Shown piece by piece: positions 8,083 through 17,108 of a DNA stretch of 64,000 nt (positions are counted from its first letter, which is position 1; every line of letters begins with the position of its first letter). The translations under genes and the position numbers were made by a program. Where the stretch lies: NCBI RefSeq assembly GCF_002205845.1, contig NZ_NISI01000001.1:930001-994000 (forward strand), read 5' to 3'. The notes beneath the pieces were generated by a model. It was not told the origin of the DNA and searched no databases. It worked only from the letters and a program-made list of their open reading frames with translations. The DNA comes from Roseateles puraquae (GTDB lineage Bacteria > Pseudomonadota > Gammaproteobacteria > Burkholderiales > Burkholderiaceae_C).

Positions 8083-8895
8083 GCCGCGTTCATCGGGCTC
8101 ATCGGTGCTCGTGGAGATCACGCTGACCGGCTTGCCCTTGGCCTTGCGCCAGGCATAGATCACATAGCCCGACAGGCCGTAAACACAGAAGGCACCGAAG
8201 AGAACGCGCGATGGATCGAGCGCCGCCAGGCCGATGCCGAGCATGATCACGACCAGCACGACGAAGGGCACGGAGCGCCTTCTGTCAAAGACTTTGAAGC
8301 TGTAGAACGGAGCATTCGTCACCATCGAAAGCCCGGCGAACAGCGTGATGCCGTAGGCCGCCCAGGCCTCCCAGCTGCCCTGGCGCACGCCGGCGTAGTC
8401 CTTCTGGTCGACCACGGCCCAGATCAGGCCGATGACCAGGGCCGCTGCGGCGGGGCTGGGCAGCCCCTGGAAGTAGCGCTTGTCGACCACGCCGATGTTG
8501 ACGTTGAAGCGCGCCAGGCGCAGCGCAGCCCCGGCGATGTAGACGAAGGCCGGAATCCAGCCCGGCTTGCCCATGTCCTTCAGCGCCCACATGTAGACGA
8601 TGAGGGCGGGCGCAGCGCCGAAGGCGACCATGTCGGACAGGCTGTCCATCTGCTCGCCGAAGGCGGACTGGGTGTTGGTCATGCGCGCGACGCGGCCGTC
8701 CAGGCTGTCGAGCACGGCGGCGGCGAAGATGGCCACGCAGGCCACCTCGAAGCGGCCGTTCATGGCCATGACGATGGCGTAGAACGCACTGAAGAGCGCG
8801 CCCAGCGTGATGGCGTTGGGCAGCGCATAGATGCCTTTGCGGCGGGGGCGGACGGCGACGCTGGGCTCGTCGTCCTCGGTCGGTTCAGGGGTCAT
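8071..8895 (-). CDS. pssA: CDP-diacylglycerol-serine O-phosphatidyltransferase
   Basis: A 274-residue membrane enzyme that makes phosphatidylserine, the precursor of phosphatidylethanolamine. The CDP-alcohol phosphatidyltransferase signature is visible around residues 63-90: DSLDGRVAR, then an 11-residue gap, then EQMDSLSDMVAFG, giving the DG..AR...G...D...D pattern. About seven to eight hydrophobic segments follow. The start at 8895 gives the short acidic N-tail typical of type II PssA; the frame stays open further upstream but lacks conservation there. In Burkholderiales pssA commonly sits just before leuA, often after psd and ilvC; here it is next to leuA2, but upstream lies a divergent radical SAM gene instead. 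Confidence 0.93.
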   Translation of the reverse strand: MTPEPTEDDEPSVAVRPRRKGIYALPNAITLGALFSAFYAIVMAMNGRFEVACVAIFAAAVLDSLDGRVARMTNTQSAFGEQMDSLSDMVAFGAAPALIVYMWALKDMGKPGWIPAFVYIAGAALRLARFNVNIGVVDKRYFQGLPSPAAAALVIGLIWAVVDQKDYAGVRQGSWEAWAAYGITLFAGLSMVTNAPFYSFKVFDRRRSVPFVVLVVIMLGIGLAALDPSRVLFGAFCVYGLSGYVIYAWRKAKGKPVSVISTSTDEPDERGLHQ

Positions 8896-8951
8896 GGGCG
8901 TCAGGATAGCCGACGCCGCCGGCAGCCGGGCCGCCGCCCGGGCCGCAAGCG

Positions 8952-8983
8952 TTGAACCTTCCCGCCCTGGCGGGGCACCCACG
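8952..8983 (+). promoter_or_regulatory. ECF-type promoter-like motif, site 3 (before the B12 radical SAM gene)
   Basis: TTGAACCTT at 8952-8960 is followed after 16 nt by ACCCACG at 8977-8983. The same two blocks at identical spacing occur upstream of the ECF sigma gene (24081-24050, minus) and the cytochrome lipoprotein gene (20851-20820, minus). The site is 28 nt upstream of the chosen GTG start and would put the transcription start near 8990. The GAACC core resembles the -35 element of many ECF promoters. Confidence 0.65.
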
Positions 8984-9010
8984 GGCATGACTTCATGCCA
9001 AGGAGATGGC

Positions 9011-10408
9011 GTGCTCTCCATCCTGGTCGGCCACAGTTTCTTCCTGCGCTTCGACGCCAAGCAGTTCGAACGCGCCAAACCCTACCCGCCACTCGCGACC
9101 CTGCAGGTCGCGGCCCTGCTGCGCCGCCTGGGCCATCACGTCGAGTTCTTCGACGCCATGCTGGCCCATGGCACGCAGGATTTCGATGCCCGCCTGGACG
9201 CCAGCCGGCCCGATGTGGTGCTGCTGTACGAGGACAACTACAACTACCTCAGCAAGATGTGCCTGGCCAAGATGCGCGAGGCGGCCTGCACCATGATCGG
9301 GCGGGCCCGGGCAGCGGGTGCCCGGGTGCTGGTGGCCGGCTCCGACGCCAGCGACGCGCCGGACGTCTACCTCGCCGCCGGTGCCGATGTCGCGCTGCGC
9401 GGCGAAGGCCTGGACGCCCTGCCTGCCCTGCTGCGCCGCCTGCAGGAAGAGCCGGCCTTGAGCGGCGCCGCGCTGATGGCCGGGCTGGCGCAGCCGGTCG
9501 CCCTGCCCCGCCCCGAGGCTGCCGAGCTGGAAGCGCCGGTCGCCTGGGACCTGGTCGACATCGAGCGCTACCGCGCCACCTGGCAGGCGGCACACGGCCG
9601 CTTCAGCCTCAACATGGCCGCTTCCAAGGGGTGCTCGTTCCGCTGCAACTGGTGCGCCAAGCCGATCTGGGGCCAGCGCTACCAGCAACGCAGCCCGCAG
9701 GCGGTGGCGGCGGAGATGGCCGAACTCAAGGCCCGCTTCGCGCCCGACCACATCTGGTTCGCCGACGACATCTTCGGCTTCCGGGCCGACTGGGTGCAGC
9801 GCTTCGCCGATGAACTCGACCGGCTGGGCGGCGGCATCCCGTTCTCCATCCAGACCCGTGCCGACCTCATCAGCGACGCCATGGCGCAGGCGCTGGCTGA
9901 CGCCGGCTGCCACGAGGCCTGGATCGGCGCGGAGAGCGGCAGCCAGCAGGTGCTGGACGCCATGAACAAGGGCACCACGGTGCCCGAGATCCACGGCGCC
10001 CGACGGCGATTGCGCGCCGCCGGGGTGCGCGTGGGCTTCTTCATCCAGCTCGGCTACCTCGGCGAAGGCCTGACCGAACTGCTGCAGACCCGCGAGCTCA
10101 TCGAGCAGGCCCAGCCGGACGACATCGGCGTCAGCGTGTCCTACCCGCTGCCCGGCACGCGCTTTCACGAGCAGGTCAAGGCCCAGCTCGGTGCCAAGAC
10201 GCATTGGACCGACAGCGCCGACCTGGCCATGATGTTCCGGGGCACCTTCAGCACCGACACCTACCGCACGGTGCGCGACCTGCTGCATGCGCAGGTGGAC
10301 ATGCACCGCCTGGCTGGCGACGCGCACCGCCGCGCGCTGCAGTCGCTGCAGCAGCGCTGGGCCGCGCTGATCGACAGCCTCACGCCGGCCGCGGCCGTCA
10401 GCCCATGA
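9011..10408 (+). CDS. B12-binding-domain radical SAM protein
   Basis: A 465-residue protein with an N-terminal Rossmann-like cobalamin-binding region (about 1-170, including VLLYEDNYNY and VLVAGSDASDAPDVYLAAGADVALRGEG), then a radical SAM core with the [4Fe-4S] motif CSFRCNWC near residue 212. This class (BchE/P-methylase type) does methylations or ring rearrangements on unreactive carbons. The substrate is unknown. The usual DxHxxG base-off motif is not visible, so cobalamin may bind base-on or not at all. The GTG at 9011 is chosen because AGGAGA ends 4 nt before it; an ATG at 8987 lacks a good ribosome site. Its promoter motif matches those of the ECF sigma gene and the glycan operon, linking it to that regulon. 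Confidence 0.85.
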   Translation: MLSILVGHSFFLRFDAKQFERAKPYPPLATLQVAALLRRLGHHVEFFDAMLAHGTQDFDARLDASRPDVVLLYEDNYNYLSKMCLAKMREAACTMIGRARAAGARVLVAGSDASDAPDVYLAAGADVALRGEGLDALPALLRRLQEEPALSGAALMAGLAQPVALPRPEAAELEAPVAWDLVDIERYRATWQAAHGRFSLNMAASKGCSFRCNWCAKPIWGQRYQQRSPQAVAAEMAELKARFAPDHIWFADDIFGFRADWVQRFADELDRLGGGIPFSIQTRADLISDAMAQALADAGCHEAWIGAESGSQQVLDAMNKGTTVPEIHGARRRLRAAGVRVGFFIQLGYLGEGLTELLQTRELIEQAQPDDIGVSVSYPLPGTRFHEQVKAQLGAKTHWTDSADLAMMFRGTFSTDTYRTVRDLLHAQVDMHRLAGDAHRRALQSLQQRWAALIDSLTPAAAVSP

Positions 10409-11411
10409 GCAGCCGGCGCAGCGCCGCAGCACCCGCTTGAGGATGGGAGCCGCGATGCAGCACCCACCCCGGCAGATCGCCACAGGCGTGCACGAAGCGG
10501 GCCCAACCCGGCTGACCCATGGCGTAGGCCTGGTCTTCATGCAGGCGCGCCAGCAGGGTGTCACGCGGCAGGGGTTCGAGCAGGGCGCCGTCGGCCCGCA
10601 GCTCGGCCGACGTGAACACGAGATGCGCCAGCCGCACCGGCCGCGAGGCCAGCCGTGCCCAGCCCCCGCGCAGGTCCAGCTCGTACTTCTGCACGCCACT
10701 GCGGCGCCGAATGACCGGCGAGGCCAGCACACGGGCACGCAGGGCCGGGTCCCCGATCCAGCCCAGCGCATCAAAGCGCAGGTGCAGGAAATTGGCCACG
10801 CCCGACAGCGCCAGGCCGGTGGGGTCAACGAAGCTGCCGTCCTCGGTGACGACCTCCAGCCCCTGCAACGCGGCGTGCAGGGCCAGGGTCGACTTGCCGG
10901 CGCCGCTCACCCCCATCAACAGCGCGCCCGAGCCGCCCGCGCTGACCGCCCCCGCGTGCAGTGCCACCAACCCCTGGCTGCGCGCGGCCAGCTGAAAGAC
11001 GGCGAACTCGATCAGCTCGTAGCGGGCGTGATAGCCATGCGCCAGCAGGGCCGGCGACAGCTGCACCAGCGCGCGCCGCAGCGCCGGCATCACCAGCACA
11101 TGGTTGTGCGCATCCACCGCGGCGCCCACCACGCCGGCACCGCCCAGCATCTGCGGTCGCGGCGGCTCCCCGTCAAAAGCCGCATCCCCCGCGGCCATGC
11201 GCAACTCGACCTGCAGCTGGACCTGCGGCGAGCCCTCGGCGGGCAGGTCGCGGTAGGCAGCCTCGGCAAGGGCCATCAGCGCGGCGCTGTCGCTGAGGAA
11301 CTCCACGCGCGCGCCGAGCACGTCGACGCTGCGGCGCAGGGCCAGTGGCGCCCGCTCGCCGAAGGGGTCGGCCACGCGGCGGGGATCTTGGGGCCAGGTC
11401 ATGGATTTCAT
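10398..11411 (-). CDS. HprK-related kinase A family protein
   Basis: A 337-residue protein with a P-loop GVSGAGKST (residues 167-175) preceded by VALHAGAV, the layout of the HPr kinase/phosphorylase catalytic domain. The N-terminal 150 residues lack the usual HprK regulatory domain. I recall this as the HprK-related kinase A family, found beside PqqD-like proteins and NTP_transf_5 nucleotidyltransferases; here the nucleotidyltransferase is divergent, 14 nt away, and no PqqD-like gene is visible. The phosphorylated target is unknown. Start is 11411 or the ATG at 11402. The 3' end overlaps the convergent B12 radical SAM gene by 11 nt. Confidence 0.8.
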   Translation of the reverse strand: MKSMTWPQDPRRVADPFGERAPLALRRSVDVLGARVEFLSDSAALMALAEAAYRDLPAEGSPQVQLQVELRMAAGDAAFDGEPPRPQMLGGAGVVGAAVDAHNHVLVMPALRRALVQLSPALLAHGYHARYELIEFAVFQLAARSQGLVALHAGAVSAGGSGALLMGVSGAGKSTLALHAALQGLEVVTEDGSFVDPTGLALSGVANFLHLRFDALGWIGDPALRARVLASPVIRRRSGVQKYELDLRGGWARLASRPVRLAHLVFTSAELRADGALLEPLPRDTLLARLHEDQAYAMGQPGWARFVHACGDLPGWVLHRGSHPQAGAAALRRLLMG

Positions 11412-11425
11412 GGAGTATTGACGTG

Positions 11426-12679
11426 ATGCACAAGAGGGATGAGTTGCCGGCATGGCCCGTCGTGAGGCGAGCGCTGGCCCGGACGACGCACCGGCTGGCG
11501 CAGGAAGTGGCGGCGCCGGCCGCACAGGCGCCCGCATGGAACGAGTTCGAGTGGCGGATCGCCATGGCTGTCTCTGTGATGCACGGCGTCAGCGGGCTGC
11601 TCGCTGGCCGCCTGCGCTGGCAGGGGCCAGCCGCCTGGCAGGCCTTTCTGGAAGAGCAGCTCGAACAGAGCCGCCGCCGTGAAGCCCGGGCCCGCGGGCT
11701 GCTTCGCGCGCTCGACACCGAAGCCAGGCTTGCCGGCGTGCCGCTGCTCGGCCTCAAGGGCTCGGCCTTGCTGGCCCTGGGGCTCTATGCGCCCGGCGAG
11801 CGCCCGATGAGCGACGTGGACCTGCTCGTCCATCCCGAGCACCAGGACCGCGCCGACGCCGTCATCCGGTCGACCGGCTACCTGCCCGGCATCGACAGCT
11901 CGCGCCACCGCGCCTACGAGCCACCCGGCCTCGGGCTGGCGCGCGCCTTTGGCGAGCACGAAAGCAACCCCACCAAGATCGAGCTGCATGTCGAAATCCA
12001 GGAACGGCTCCCGGTGCGCCAGGTGGACATCACGGGCGAGCTCATGCCGCTGAGGTCTGCCGCCGGTCTGCAGGGTTATGCCAGCGCAGGCGCGTTGATG
12101 CGGCACCTGCTGCTGCACACGGCGGGCAATGTGTGCAATCGCTGCGTACGCCTGATCCAACTGCATGACATCGCGGTGCTCGGCGCCGAGCTGGATGACG
12201 CGGACTGGCAGGTCGCCCTCGCGCCAACCACCGACGGCCGGCCGGCCTGGTGGGCCGCTCCGCCGCTCACCCTGGCAGTGCGCCTGTTCCCGAGGCAGCT
12301 CGACGCTCAGAAGATTCAGCGCCCGCTTCAGACCGCACAGGCCGCTTGCCCCGCCGCGCTGCGTCGCAGCCTCCCGAATCGCAGCCTGAGCGCCGACTCG
12401 CTGTCGCACCTGGACACGCCGATGCTGCCCGGCATCGAGTGGTCGCAGTCCGCCCCCGAGGCGCTCGCGTTCGCGTGGCGCCGCCTGCGCCCGCCGCGCG
12501 ACCAGCGGATGACCCAGCGAGCCGTCGTGCAACGAGAGGCGCCCTTGGTTGCCTCCGCCTGGATGCACCTGCCCCGCTGGCGCAAGGCGCTGAGCTTTGT
12601 GCTGGGTGCGCCGCCCCGCGCACAGACCGTCTACCACCTGCACCACGCCCTCGCCTACCAGCCCAGCAGCTCGGCATAG
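11426..12679 (+). CDS. Nucleotidyltransferase family protein (NTP_transf_5-like)
   Basis: A 417-residue protein with the nucleotidyltransferase fold signature: KGSALLALGLY (Gly-Ser at 112-113) followed by the metal-binding pair in MSDVDLLV (Asp130 and Asp132), and a further HVEI segment that could supply the third acidic residue. I recognise it as the uncharacterised NTP_transf_5 type often found beside HprK-related kinases in polysaccharide loci. It is divergent from the kinase gene and ends overlapping the convergent glycosyltransferase by 25 nt. The C-terminal 150 residues are variable and rich in Arg and Ala. Substrate unknown. Confidence 0.78.
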   Translation: MHKRDELPAWPVVRRALARTTHRLAQEVAAPAAQAPAWNEFEWRIAMAVSVMHGVSGLLAGRLRWQGPAAWQAFLEEQLEQSRRREARARGLLRALDTEARLAGVPLLGLKGSALLALGLYAPGERPMSDVDLLVHPEHQDRADAVIRSTGYLPGIDSSRHRAYEPPGLGLARAFGEHESNPTKIELHVEIQERLPVRQVDITGELMPLRSAAGLQGYASAGALMRHLLLHTAGNVCNRCVRLIQLHDIAVLGAELDDADWQVALAPTTDGRPAWWAAPPLTLAVRLFPRQLDAQKIQRPLQTAQAACPAALRRSLPNRSLSADSLSHLDTPMLPGIEWSQSAPEALAFAWRRLRPPRDQRMTQRAVVQREAPLVASAWMHLPRWRKALSFVLGAPPRAQTVYHLHHALAYQPSSSA

Positions 12680-13755
12680 AGCTGCTCGAACGCCTGATGA
12701 CAATGATCCGCATCCTCCATCACCGCGCGGCGCTGGGCCTCTTGCGCCAGCGTGAGCCGCAGTGCCTCGTCGGCCTGCAGCCGCTGCAGCAATGCCGCCA
12801 GCCCTGGCACGTCCCCGGGCGCCACGGTCAGCGCGGCCTGCGGGCTCCATTCAGCCAGATGCCCCACGGCCGTACCGATGCTGGGCACGCCCTGCACTGC
12901 GGCCTCCAGCACGGCCAGCGGGCCGGCCTCATGCCGCGACGTGATGACGTGCAGATGAGCACGCGCCAGGAAAGGCTGCAAGGCGGCCTGCGTCTTGAAC
13001 CCGTGAAAACGCACCCGCGCACCGAGCCCGAGCGCCTCGGCCAGCGCCTGCATCTGCCCGCCGAGGGTGTCCTCGCCGACGAGGTCAAGCTCGGCGCCGG
13101 GTACTCGCGCCACGGCGCGCAACAGGCAGCCGGGGTCCTTCACGCGGTTCAGGCTGGCCACCTGCAGCAGCCGCAGCGGCTCGCCGGCCTGCCGGCGACG
13201 TGGTGGCTGCGGAGGCCAGATGTTCAGGTCAACGCCCAGCGGCAGGCGGCGGCCCTCGCGGCCGAGGGCAGCCAGTTGGTCGAGGATGGGGCGGCTTGCG
13301 GCGGTCAGCGCGTCAGCAGCCCGAAGCACGCAGGCCTCATGCAGGCGCCCCCGCCAACTCAAGCGGCCGCCGTAGCCGATGTCGGGCAGCGCCTGCAGTT
13401 CACCGCCGGCGACATGGACCGCGCTCGGAAGCTTCAGCCAACGCGCGGCCGCCACAGCCGTGGCCCCCGCCGCCCCCGACCACACCGACTGCACCAGCGC
13501 GAAACGACCACGCCGGTGCTCGCGTGCGATGGCGGCCACTGCCCGCCACTGCGCCACCGCCATCCGCACCCCGGCCACGTTGTGCACACGGGCACCGCAC
13601 AGCCACCACTGGTCGTCCTGCGGCTCCTGGCGCAGGGCGAACACATGCACCTCATGCCGGCTCGCCAGGCGCTTGAGCAAGGCCAGCAGCGCCGGCACCA
13701 CCCTCACCTCGCCGGAGCGGTCCACACCACCCGGCACCACCACCGCCAACTTCAC
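12655..13755 (-). CDS. Glycosyltransferase family 4
   Basis: A 366-residue GT-B glycosyltransferase. The N-terminal domain begins KLAVVVPGGVDRSGEVRVVPALLALLKRLA, an acceptor-domain start with a Gly-rich loop. The C-terminal domain has LLQVASLNRVKDP and HVITSRHEAGPLAVLEAAVQGVPSIGTAVG, containing the E-x7-E motif of retaining GT4 enzymes. The GTG at 13755 is chosen because GGAGG lies 7 nt upstream. It probably adds a sugar to the product of this locus. It faces the methyltransferase gene divergently with only 14 nt between. Confidence 0.85.
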   Translation of the reverse strand: MKLAVVVPGGVDRSGEVRVVPALLALLKRLASRHEVHVFALRQEPQDDQWWLCGARVHNVAGVRMAVAQWRAVAAIAREHRRGRFALVQSVWSGAAGATAVAAARWLKLPSAVHVAGGELQALPDIGYGGRLSWRGRLHEACVLRAADALTAASRPILDQLAALGREGRRLPLGVDLNIWPPQPPRRRQAGEPLRLLQVASLNRVKDPGCLLRAVARVPGAELDLVGEDTLGGQMQALAEALGLGARVRFHGFKTQAALQPFLARAHLHVITSRHEAGPLAVLEAAVQGVPSIGTAVGHLAEWSPQAALTVAPGDVPGLAALLQRLQADEALRLTLAQEAQRRAVMEDADHCHQAFEQLYAELLGW

Positions 13756-13769
13756 GACGCCACCTCCGC

Positions 13770-14609
13770 ATGAACACGACCCATACCACCACCCCGACGC
13801 TGCTGGACGAACGCCTGGCAGACACCCAGCAGGCCTTCGACAGCGTGGCCGCCGACTACGACGGACCCCGTGGCAACAACATCGCCATCCAGGACATGCG
13901 CGCCGAGATGTGGCGCTGGCTCGAGGCCAGCTTCGCACCGGGGAGCCGGCTCATCGACCTGGGCTGCGGCACCGGCCTGGACGCCGTGCACCTGGCCGGG
14001 CAGGGTCACCAGGTCACGGCTACCGACTGGTCGCCTGGCATGGTGGCGCGCACCCGCGAGCGGGCCGAGCAAGCCGGGCTGTCGGTCGACACCCATGTGC
14101 TGGGGGCGCATGAACTGCAGCACCTGCCGGGCGAGGGTCGGTTCGACGGTGCCTACTCCAACCTCGGCCCCCTCAACTGCGTGCCCGACCTGACGGCGGT
14201 TGCCGCCGAGTGCGCACGCCTGATCCGGCCGGGTGGCCGGCTGGTATTCACGGTCATTGGCCGCTGGTGCCCCTGGGAGATCGCCCACTACGCCCGGCAG
14301 CGCCGCTGGCAGCGACTGGCCGTGCGCTTTGCGCGCGAAACCGTCGCCGTGGGCATGAACGGCCGCACCATCTGGACCCGCTACTACACGCCGGCCGAGT
14401 TCTACGCCGCGTTCCAGCCGCACTTCGCACTGGAAGTACAGCGCGGACTGTGCGTCTTCGTGCCGCCGCCCTATCTCACGGGCCTGGCTGAGCGTCACCC
14501 GCGCTGGCATCAGCGGCTGTGGGCGCTGGACCGGCGCGTGGCCGGCTGGCCGGGGATCAACAGGCTGGGTGATCATTTCCTGCTCGTCATGCGGCGTCGC
14601 GACAGCTGA
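13770..14609 (+). CDS. Class I SAM-dependent methyltransferase
   Basis: A 279-residue protein with motif I LIDLGCGTGLDAVHLA (near residue 60), an acidic residue ending strand 2 (TATDWS), and the post-I motif FDGAYSNLGPLNCVPDL, typical of small-molecule or glycan methyltransferases. The C-terminal half is longer than in minimal enzymes and aromatic-rich, perhaps for substrate binding. It sits between two glycosyltransferase genes, so it may methylate a sugar or the lipid carrier product. Its end overlaps the flippase gene by 37 nt. Confidence 0.82.
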   Translation: MNTTHTTTPTLLDERLADTQQAFDSVAADYDGPRGNNIAIQDMRAEMWRWLEASFAPGSRLIDLGCGTGLDAVHLAGQGHQVTATDWSPGMVARTRERAEQAGLSVDTHVLGAHELQHLPGEGRFDGAYSNLGPLNCVPDLTAVAAECARLIRPGGRLVFTVIGRWCPWEIAHYARQRRWQRLAVRFARETVAVGMNGRTIWTRYYTPAEFYAAFQPHFALEVQRGLCVFVPPPYLTGLAERHPRWHQRLWALDRRVAGWPGINRLGDHFLLVMRRRDS

Positions 14610-15982
14610 GCCCATTCGTCCAGCAAGGGGTGCCGGCTGGCGCGCAACACGGCCAGCCAGGCCAGCGGCGCCACCGTCACCGGCACCACCACCACCACCG
14701 CCGCCGCCAGCGCACTGCCGCGCACCGCGGCCCACACCGCCGCAGGCGGCTGGCCCAGATGTCGGGCACTGACCACGAGCTGCACCGGGAGCGTGGCCAG
14801 CGCAGCCGCCGCCAGCGCCCAGGCAAACGAGGCCACGCTGCCCTCGAACATCCACGCCACAGCCGCAAGGCGCAGCAGCATGGACACCGCCAATGGCAAC
14901 ACAGCCCGGTGCGCACCGCCCGCCGCGGCCAGCGCGGTGCCCAGCTGAGAGAACATCAAGGACAACGCCGCCACGATCGCCAGCGGCAGCAAGGCCGGCA
15001 CCGCCTCCAGCCACGCCGGGCCATACAGCAGCCGCACCAGCGGCGCCCCGTAGGCCACCGTGAGGGCCAGCAAGGGCCAGCCCACGCCGGTGATGACGGC
15101 CATGGCCCGCCGCAACGCCGGCTCCAGGGGCAGCGCCTGCGCCTGCCGCTGGGCCAGCACCGGCAGGCTGCCAAAGGCCAGCACCCGGCCGGCAAGCAGC
15201 TGCGTCAAGCCGACCACGCCCTGGGCCCGGCCCAGCAGGCCCAGGGCGTGTGCGCCGCCGAGCCGACCCAGCAACAGATCGGGCAGCAAGCCATGCAGCG
15301 TGAACAAGGCTGCCGGGGGCAGCCCACCCACCGCGCGCCGCAGCACCTCGCCCATGCCTCGCCACCGGGGGCGCCACGCAAGCCCCGCCGGCCGCATGCC
15401 CAGATGGGCCAGGCCACAGACCAGCGTGGTGGCCACCTGGGCCCAGGCCAGTCCCATCGCACCGCCGCCCTGGGCGCTGCATGCCAGCGACACCAACGCC
15501 TGCACCCACAGACCCAGCCAGCTCGTGCGCGCCAGCGCACCCGCCGCCAGAGCTCGCAACTGCAGGGCCGCCATGACGCTGCTGAAGGCCGACAGCGGCA
15601 GCACCGGCGCCAGCACCCACAGCAGACGGGCCAGCCCGGGCTGACCCCAGTGCCGCGCCAGCGGCTCGGCCAACACGAGCAGGGCCAGCGTCAGCACCGC
15701 GGTGCTGAGGGTCAGCAGGCCGAGGGCCGCCGAGAAGTGCGCCTGCGTCAGCGCCGACTCGCGCTGCAGCCAGGTCGACACGCCCAGGTCACGCAACAGC
15801 TGGGCCACGCCGAACACCGCCATCGCCAGCGCGAACTGCCCCATCTCGGCCGGCGCGAGCCACCGCGCCAGCACGAGGCTCAGCAGCAAGCGCGCGCCAC
15901 TCTCGCCCACCGACGACACCAGCTGACCCACGACCGCGCGGCGCAGCGCCAACGGCGTGATCTGCAGGGGCAGCACGCTCAT
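14573..15982 (-). CDS. Oligosaccharide flippase family protein (Wzx/MATE-like)
   Basis: A 469-residue integral membrane protein with roughly 12-14 hydrophobic helices. It opens with LRRAVVGQLVSSVGESGARLLLSLVLARWLAPAEMGQFALA, the characteristic N-terminus of polysaccharide flippases, and has the LGRAQGVVGLTQLLAGRV loop. Such proteins move lipid-linked saccharides across the inner membrane. It overlaps the preceding glycosyltransferase by 4 nt (ATGA), so it is the last gene of the minus-strand operon. It implies that this locus exports a lipid-linked glycan. Confidence 0.87.
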   Translation of the reverse strand: MSVLPLQITPLALRRAVVGQLVSSVGESGARLLLSLVLARWLAPAEMGQFALAMAVFGVAQLLRDLGVSTWLQRESALTQAHFSAALGLLTLSTAVLTLALLVLAEPLARHWGQPGLARLLWVLAPVLPLSAFSSVMAALQLRALAAGALARTSWLGLWVQALVSLACSAQGGGAMGLAWAQVATTLVCGLAHLGMRPAGLAWRPRWRGMGEVLRRAVGGLPPAALFTLHGLLPDLLLGRLGGAHALGLLGRAQGVVGLTQLLAGRVLAFGSLPVLAQRQAQALPLEPALRRAMAVITGVGWPLLALTVAYGAPLVRLLYGPAWLEAVPALLPLAIVAALSLMFSQLGTALAAAGGAHRAVLPLAVSMLLRLAAVAWMFEGSVASFAWALAAAALATLPVQLVVSARHLGQPPAAVWAAVRGSALAAAVVVVVPVTVAPLAWLAVLRASRHPLLDEWAQLSRRRMTSRK

Positions 15983-17097
15983 GGCTGCAACGCGTCCTGG
16001 TAGGCAGCCAGCAAGCCCTGGCCCAGCGCGTCCAGCGAGCAATGCGCCTCGAAACGCGCCCGCACCTGCTGCCGTCGGCGCAGCCCGTCACCGCCGGCCA
16101 GTCGCACCAGGGCATCCGCCAGCGCCGCCGGCTGGCCGACGGGCCACAGCGCAGCGGCCTGATGCCCAGGCAGATCGCCCAGCAGGCTGCGGAAGGACGG
16201 AATGTCCGTCACCACCGGGCTGAGCCCGCAGGCCAACGCCTCGATGACGCTGTAGCCCGAACCCTCGCGGTGACTGCCCTGCACGAGGAAGTCGGCTGCC
16301 GGCATCCAGTGGGCCACCTGCGCATGCGGCACGGCGCCGAGCAGGTGCACCCGGCCGGCCAGATCGGGCGCCCGGGCACGCGCGATCACTTCGGCCCGCA
16401 GGGGCGCCCGGCCGAAGCACATCCAGAGCTGCAAGCCGGGCAGCTCACGCGCCGCCAGGGCCACGCCGCCCAGCACCGCCAGCGGGTCCTTGTTGGCATC
16501 CAGGTGCCCGACCCACAACAGTGCCGGATCGCCGGCCAGGCCGGTCAGCTCGCGCGCCACGGCGCCATCGATGGGCCGCAGGTGACTGCTGGCCTCGGGC
16601 ACTTCATAGACCCGCGTGCGCCGCGGCAGCAGCCCCCAGCGCCTGAACGGCAGCGCCTGCGCCCGGGCGCAGAAGATCACCCCGCGCGCCCGCGACAACG
16701 CGCGGCGCCAGCGCCACCACAGCCATGGCCGGCGCGGGTGGCGGGCGGCGTGGTCCTGCAGCAGCAGGGGCACACCAGGTGCGAGCTGCGCGAGCCATTG
16801 CACCTCGCGGGTGAAGCCCAGGCCATGCAGGTGGATGACGTCGGGCCTGAGCTGGGCCAGCAGCGCGGCGAAGCCCGGATCCACGCCGCCGCCGGCGCCC
16901 GCGATCGGCAGGAAGTGATAGTCCACGCCGTGGCGCTGCAGATGATCGCTGCGCAGGCTGCTCTGCAGCACCGACACCCGCGCGCCGGCCTGCGCCACCG
17001 AGCGGGCGCACTGCTCCACCGTCCACCAGGCCGCCAGCAGGTCTTGCGGCGGGCGCCCGAGGGGGTCGGTCACCGGGTCGATCTGGACCACATGCAT
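15979..17097 (-). CDS. Glycosyltransferase family 4
   Basis: A 372-residue GT-B enzyme. The N-domain has MHVVQIDPVTDPLGRPPQDLL and DVIHLHGLGF. The C-domain has LLWVGHLDANKDP and GSHREGSGYSVIEALACGLSPVVTDIPSFR, including the E-x7-E retaining-transferase motif. It overlaps the flippase by ATGA and follows the amidohydrolase by 11 nt, so it is part of the same operon. Donor and acceptor sugars cannot be read from sequence. Confidence 0.87.
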   Translation of the reverse strand: MHVVQIDPVTDPLGRPPQDLLAAWWTVEQCARSVAQAGARVSVLQSSLRSDHLQRHGVDYHFLPIAGAGGGVDPGFAALLAQLRPDVIHLHGLGFTREVQWLAQLAPGVPLLLQDHAARHPRRPWLWWRWRRALSRARGVIFCARAQALPFRRWGLLPRRTRVYEVPEASSHLRPIDGAVARELTGLAGDPALLWVGHLDANKDPLAVLGGVALAARELPGLQLWMCFGRAPLRAEVIARARAPDLAGRVHLLGAVPHAQVAHWMPAADFLVQGSHREGSGYSVIEALACGLSPVVTDIPSFRSLLGDLPGHQAAALWPVGQPAALADALVRLAGGDGLRRRQQVRARFEAHCSLDALGQGLLAAYQDALQP

Positions 17098-17108
17098 CGG
17101 GCGCCCCT

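Noticed and set aside
8993-10828. A 611-codon open frame on the minus strand opposite the B12 radical SAM gene
   Set aside because: It is antisense to a gene with clear motifs, has no recognisable domain and a composition typical of mirror frames in 70% GC DNA.
11412-11425. A PqqD-like gene expected between the HprK-like kinase and nucleotidyltransferase
   Set aside because: The gap is only 14 nt and no 80-100 codon frame of PqqD character was found nearby.
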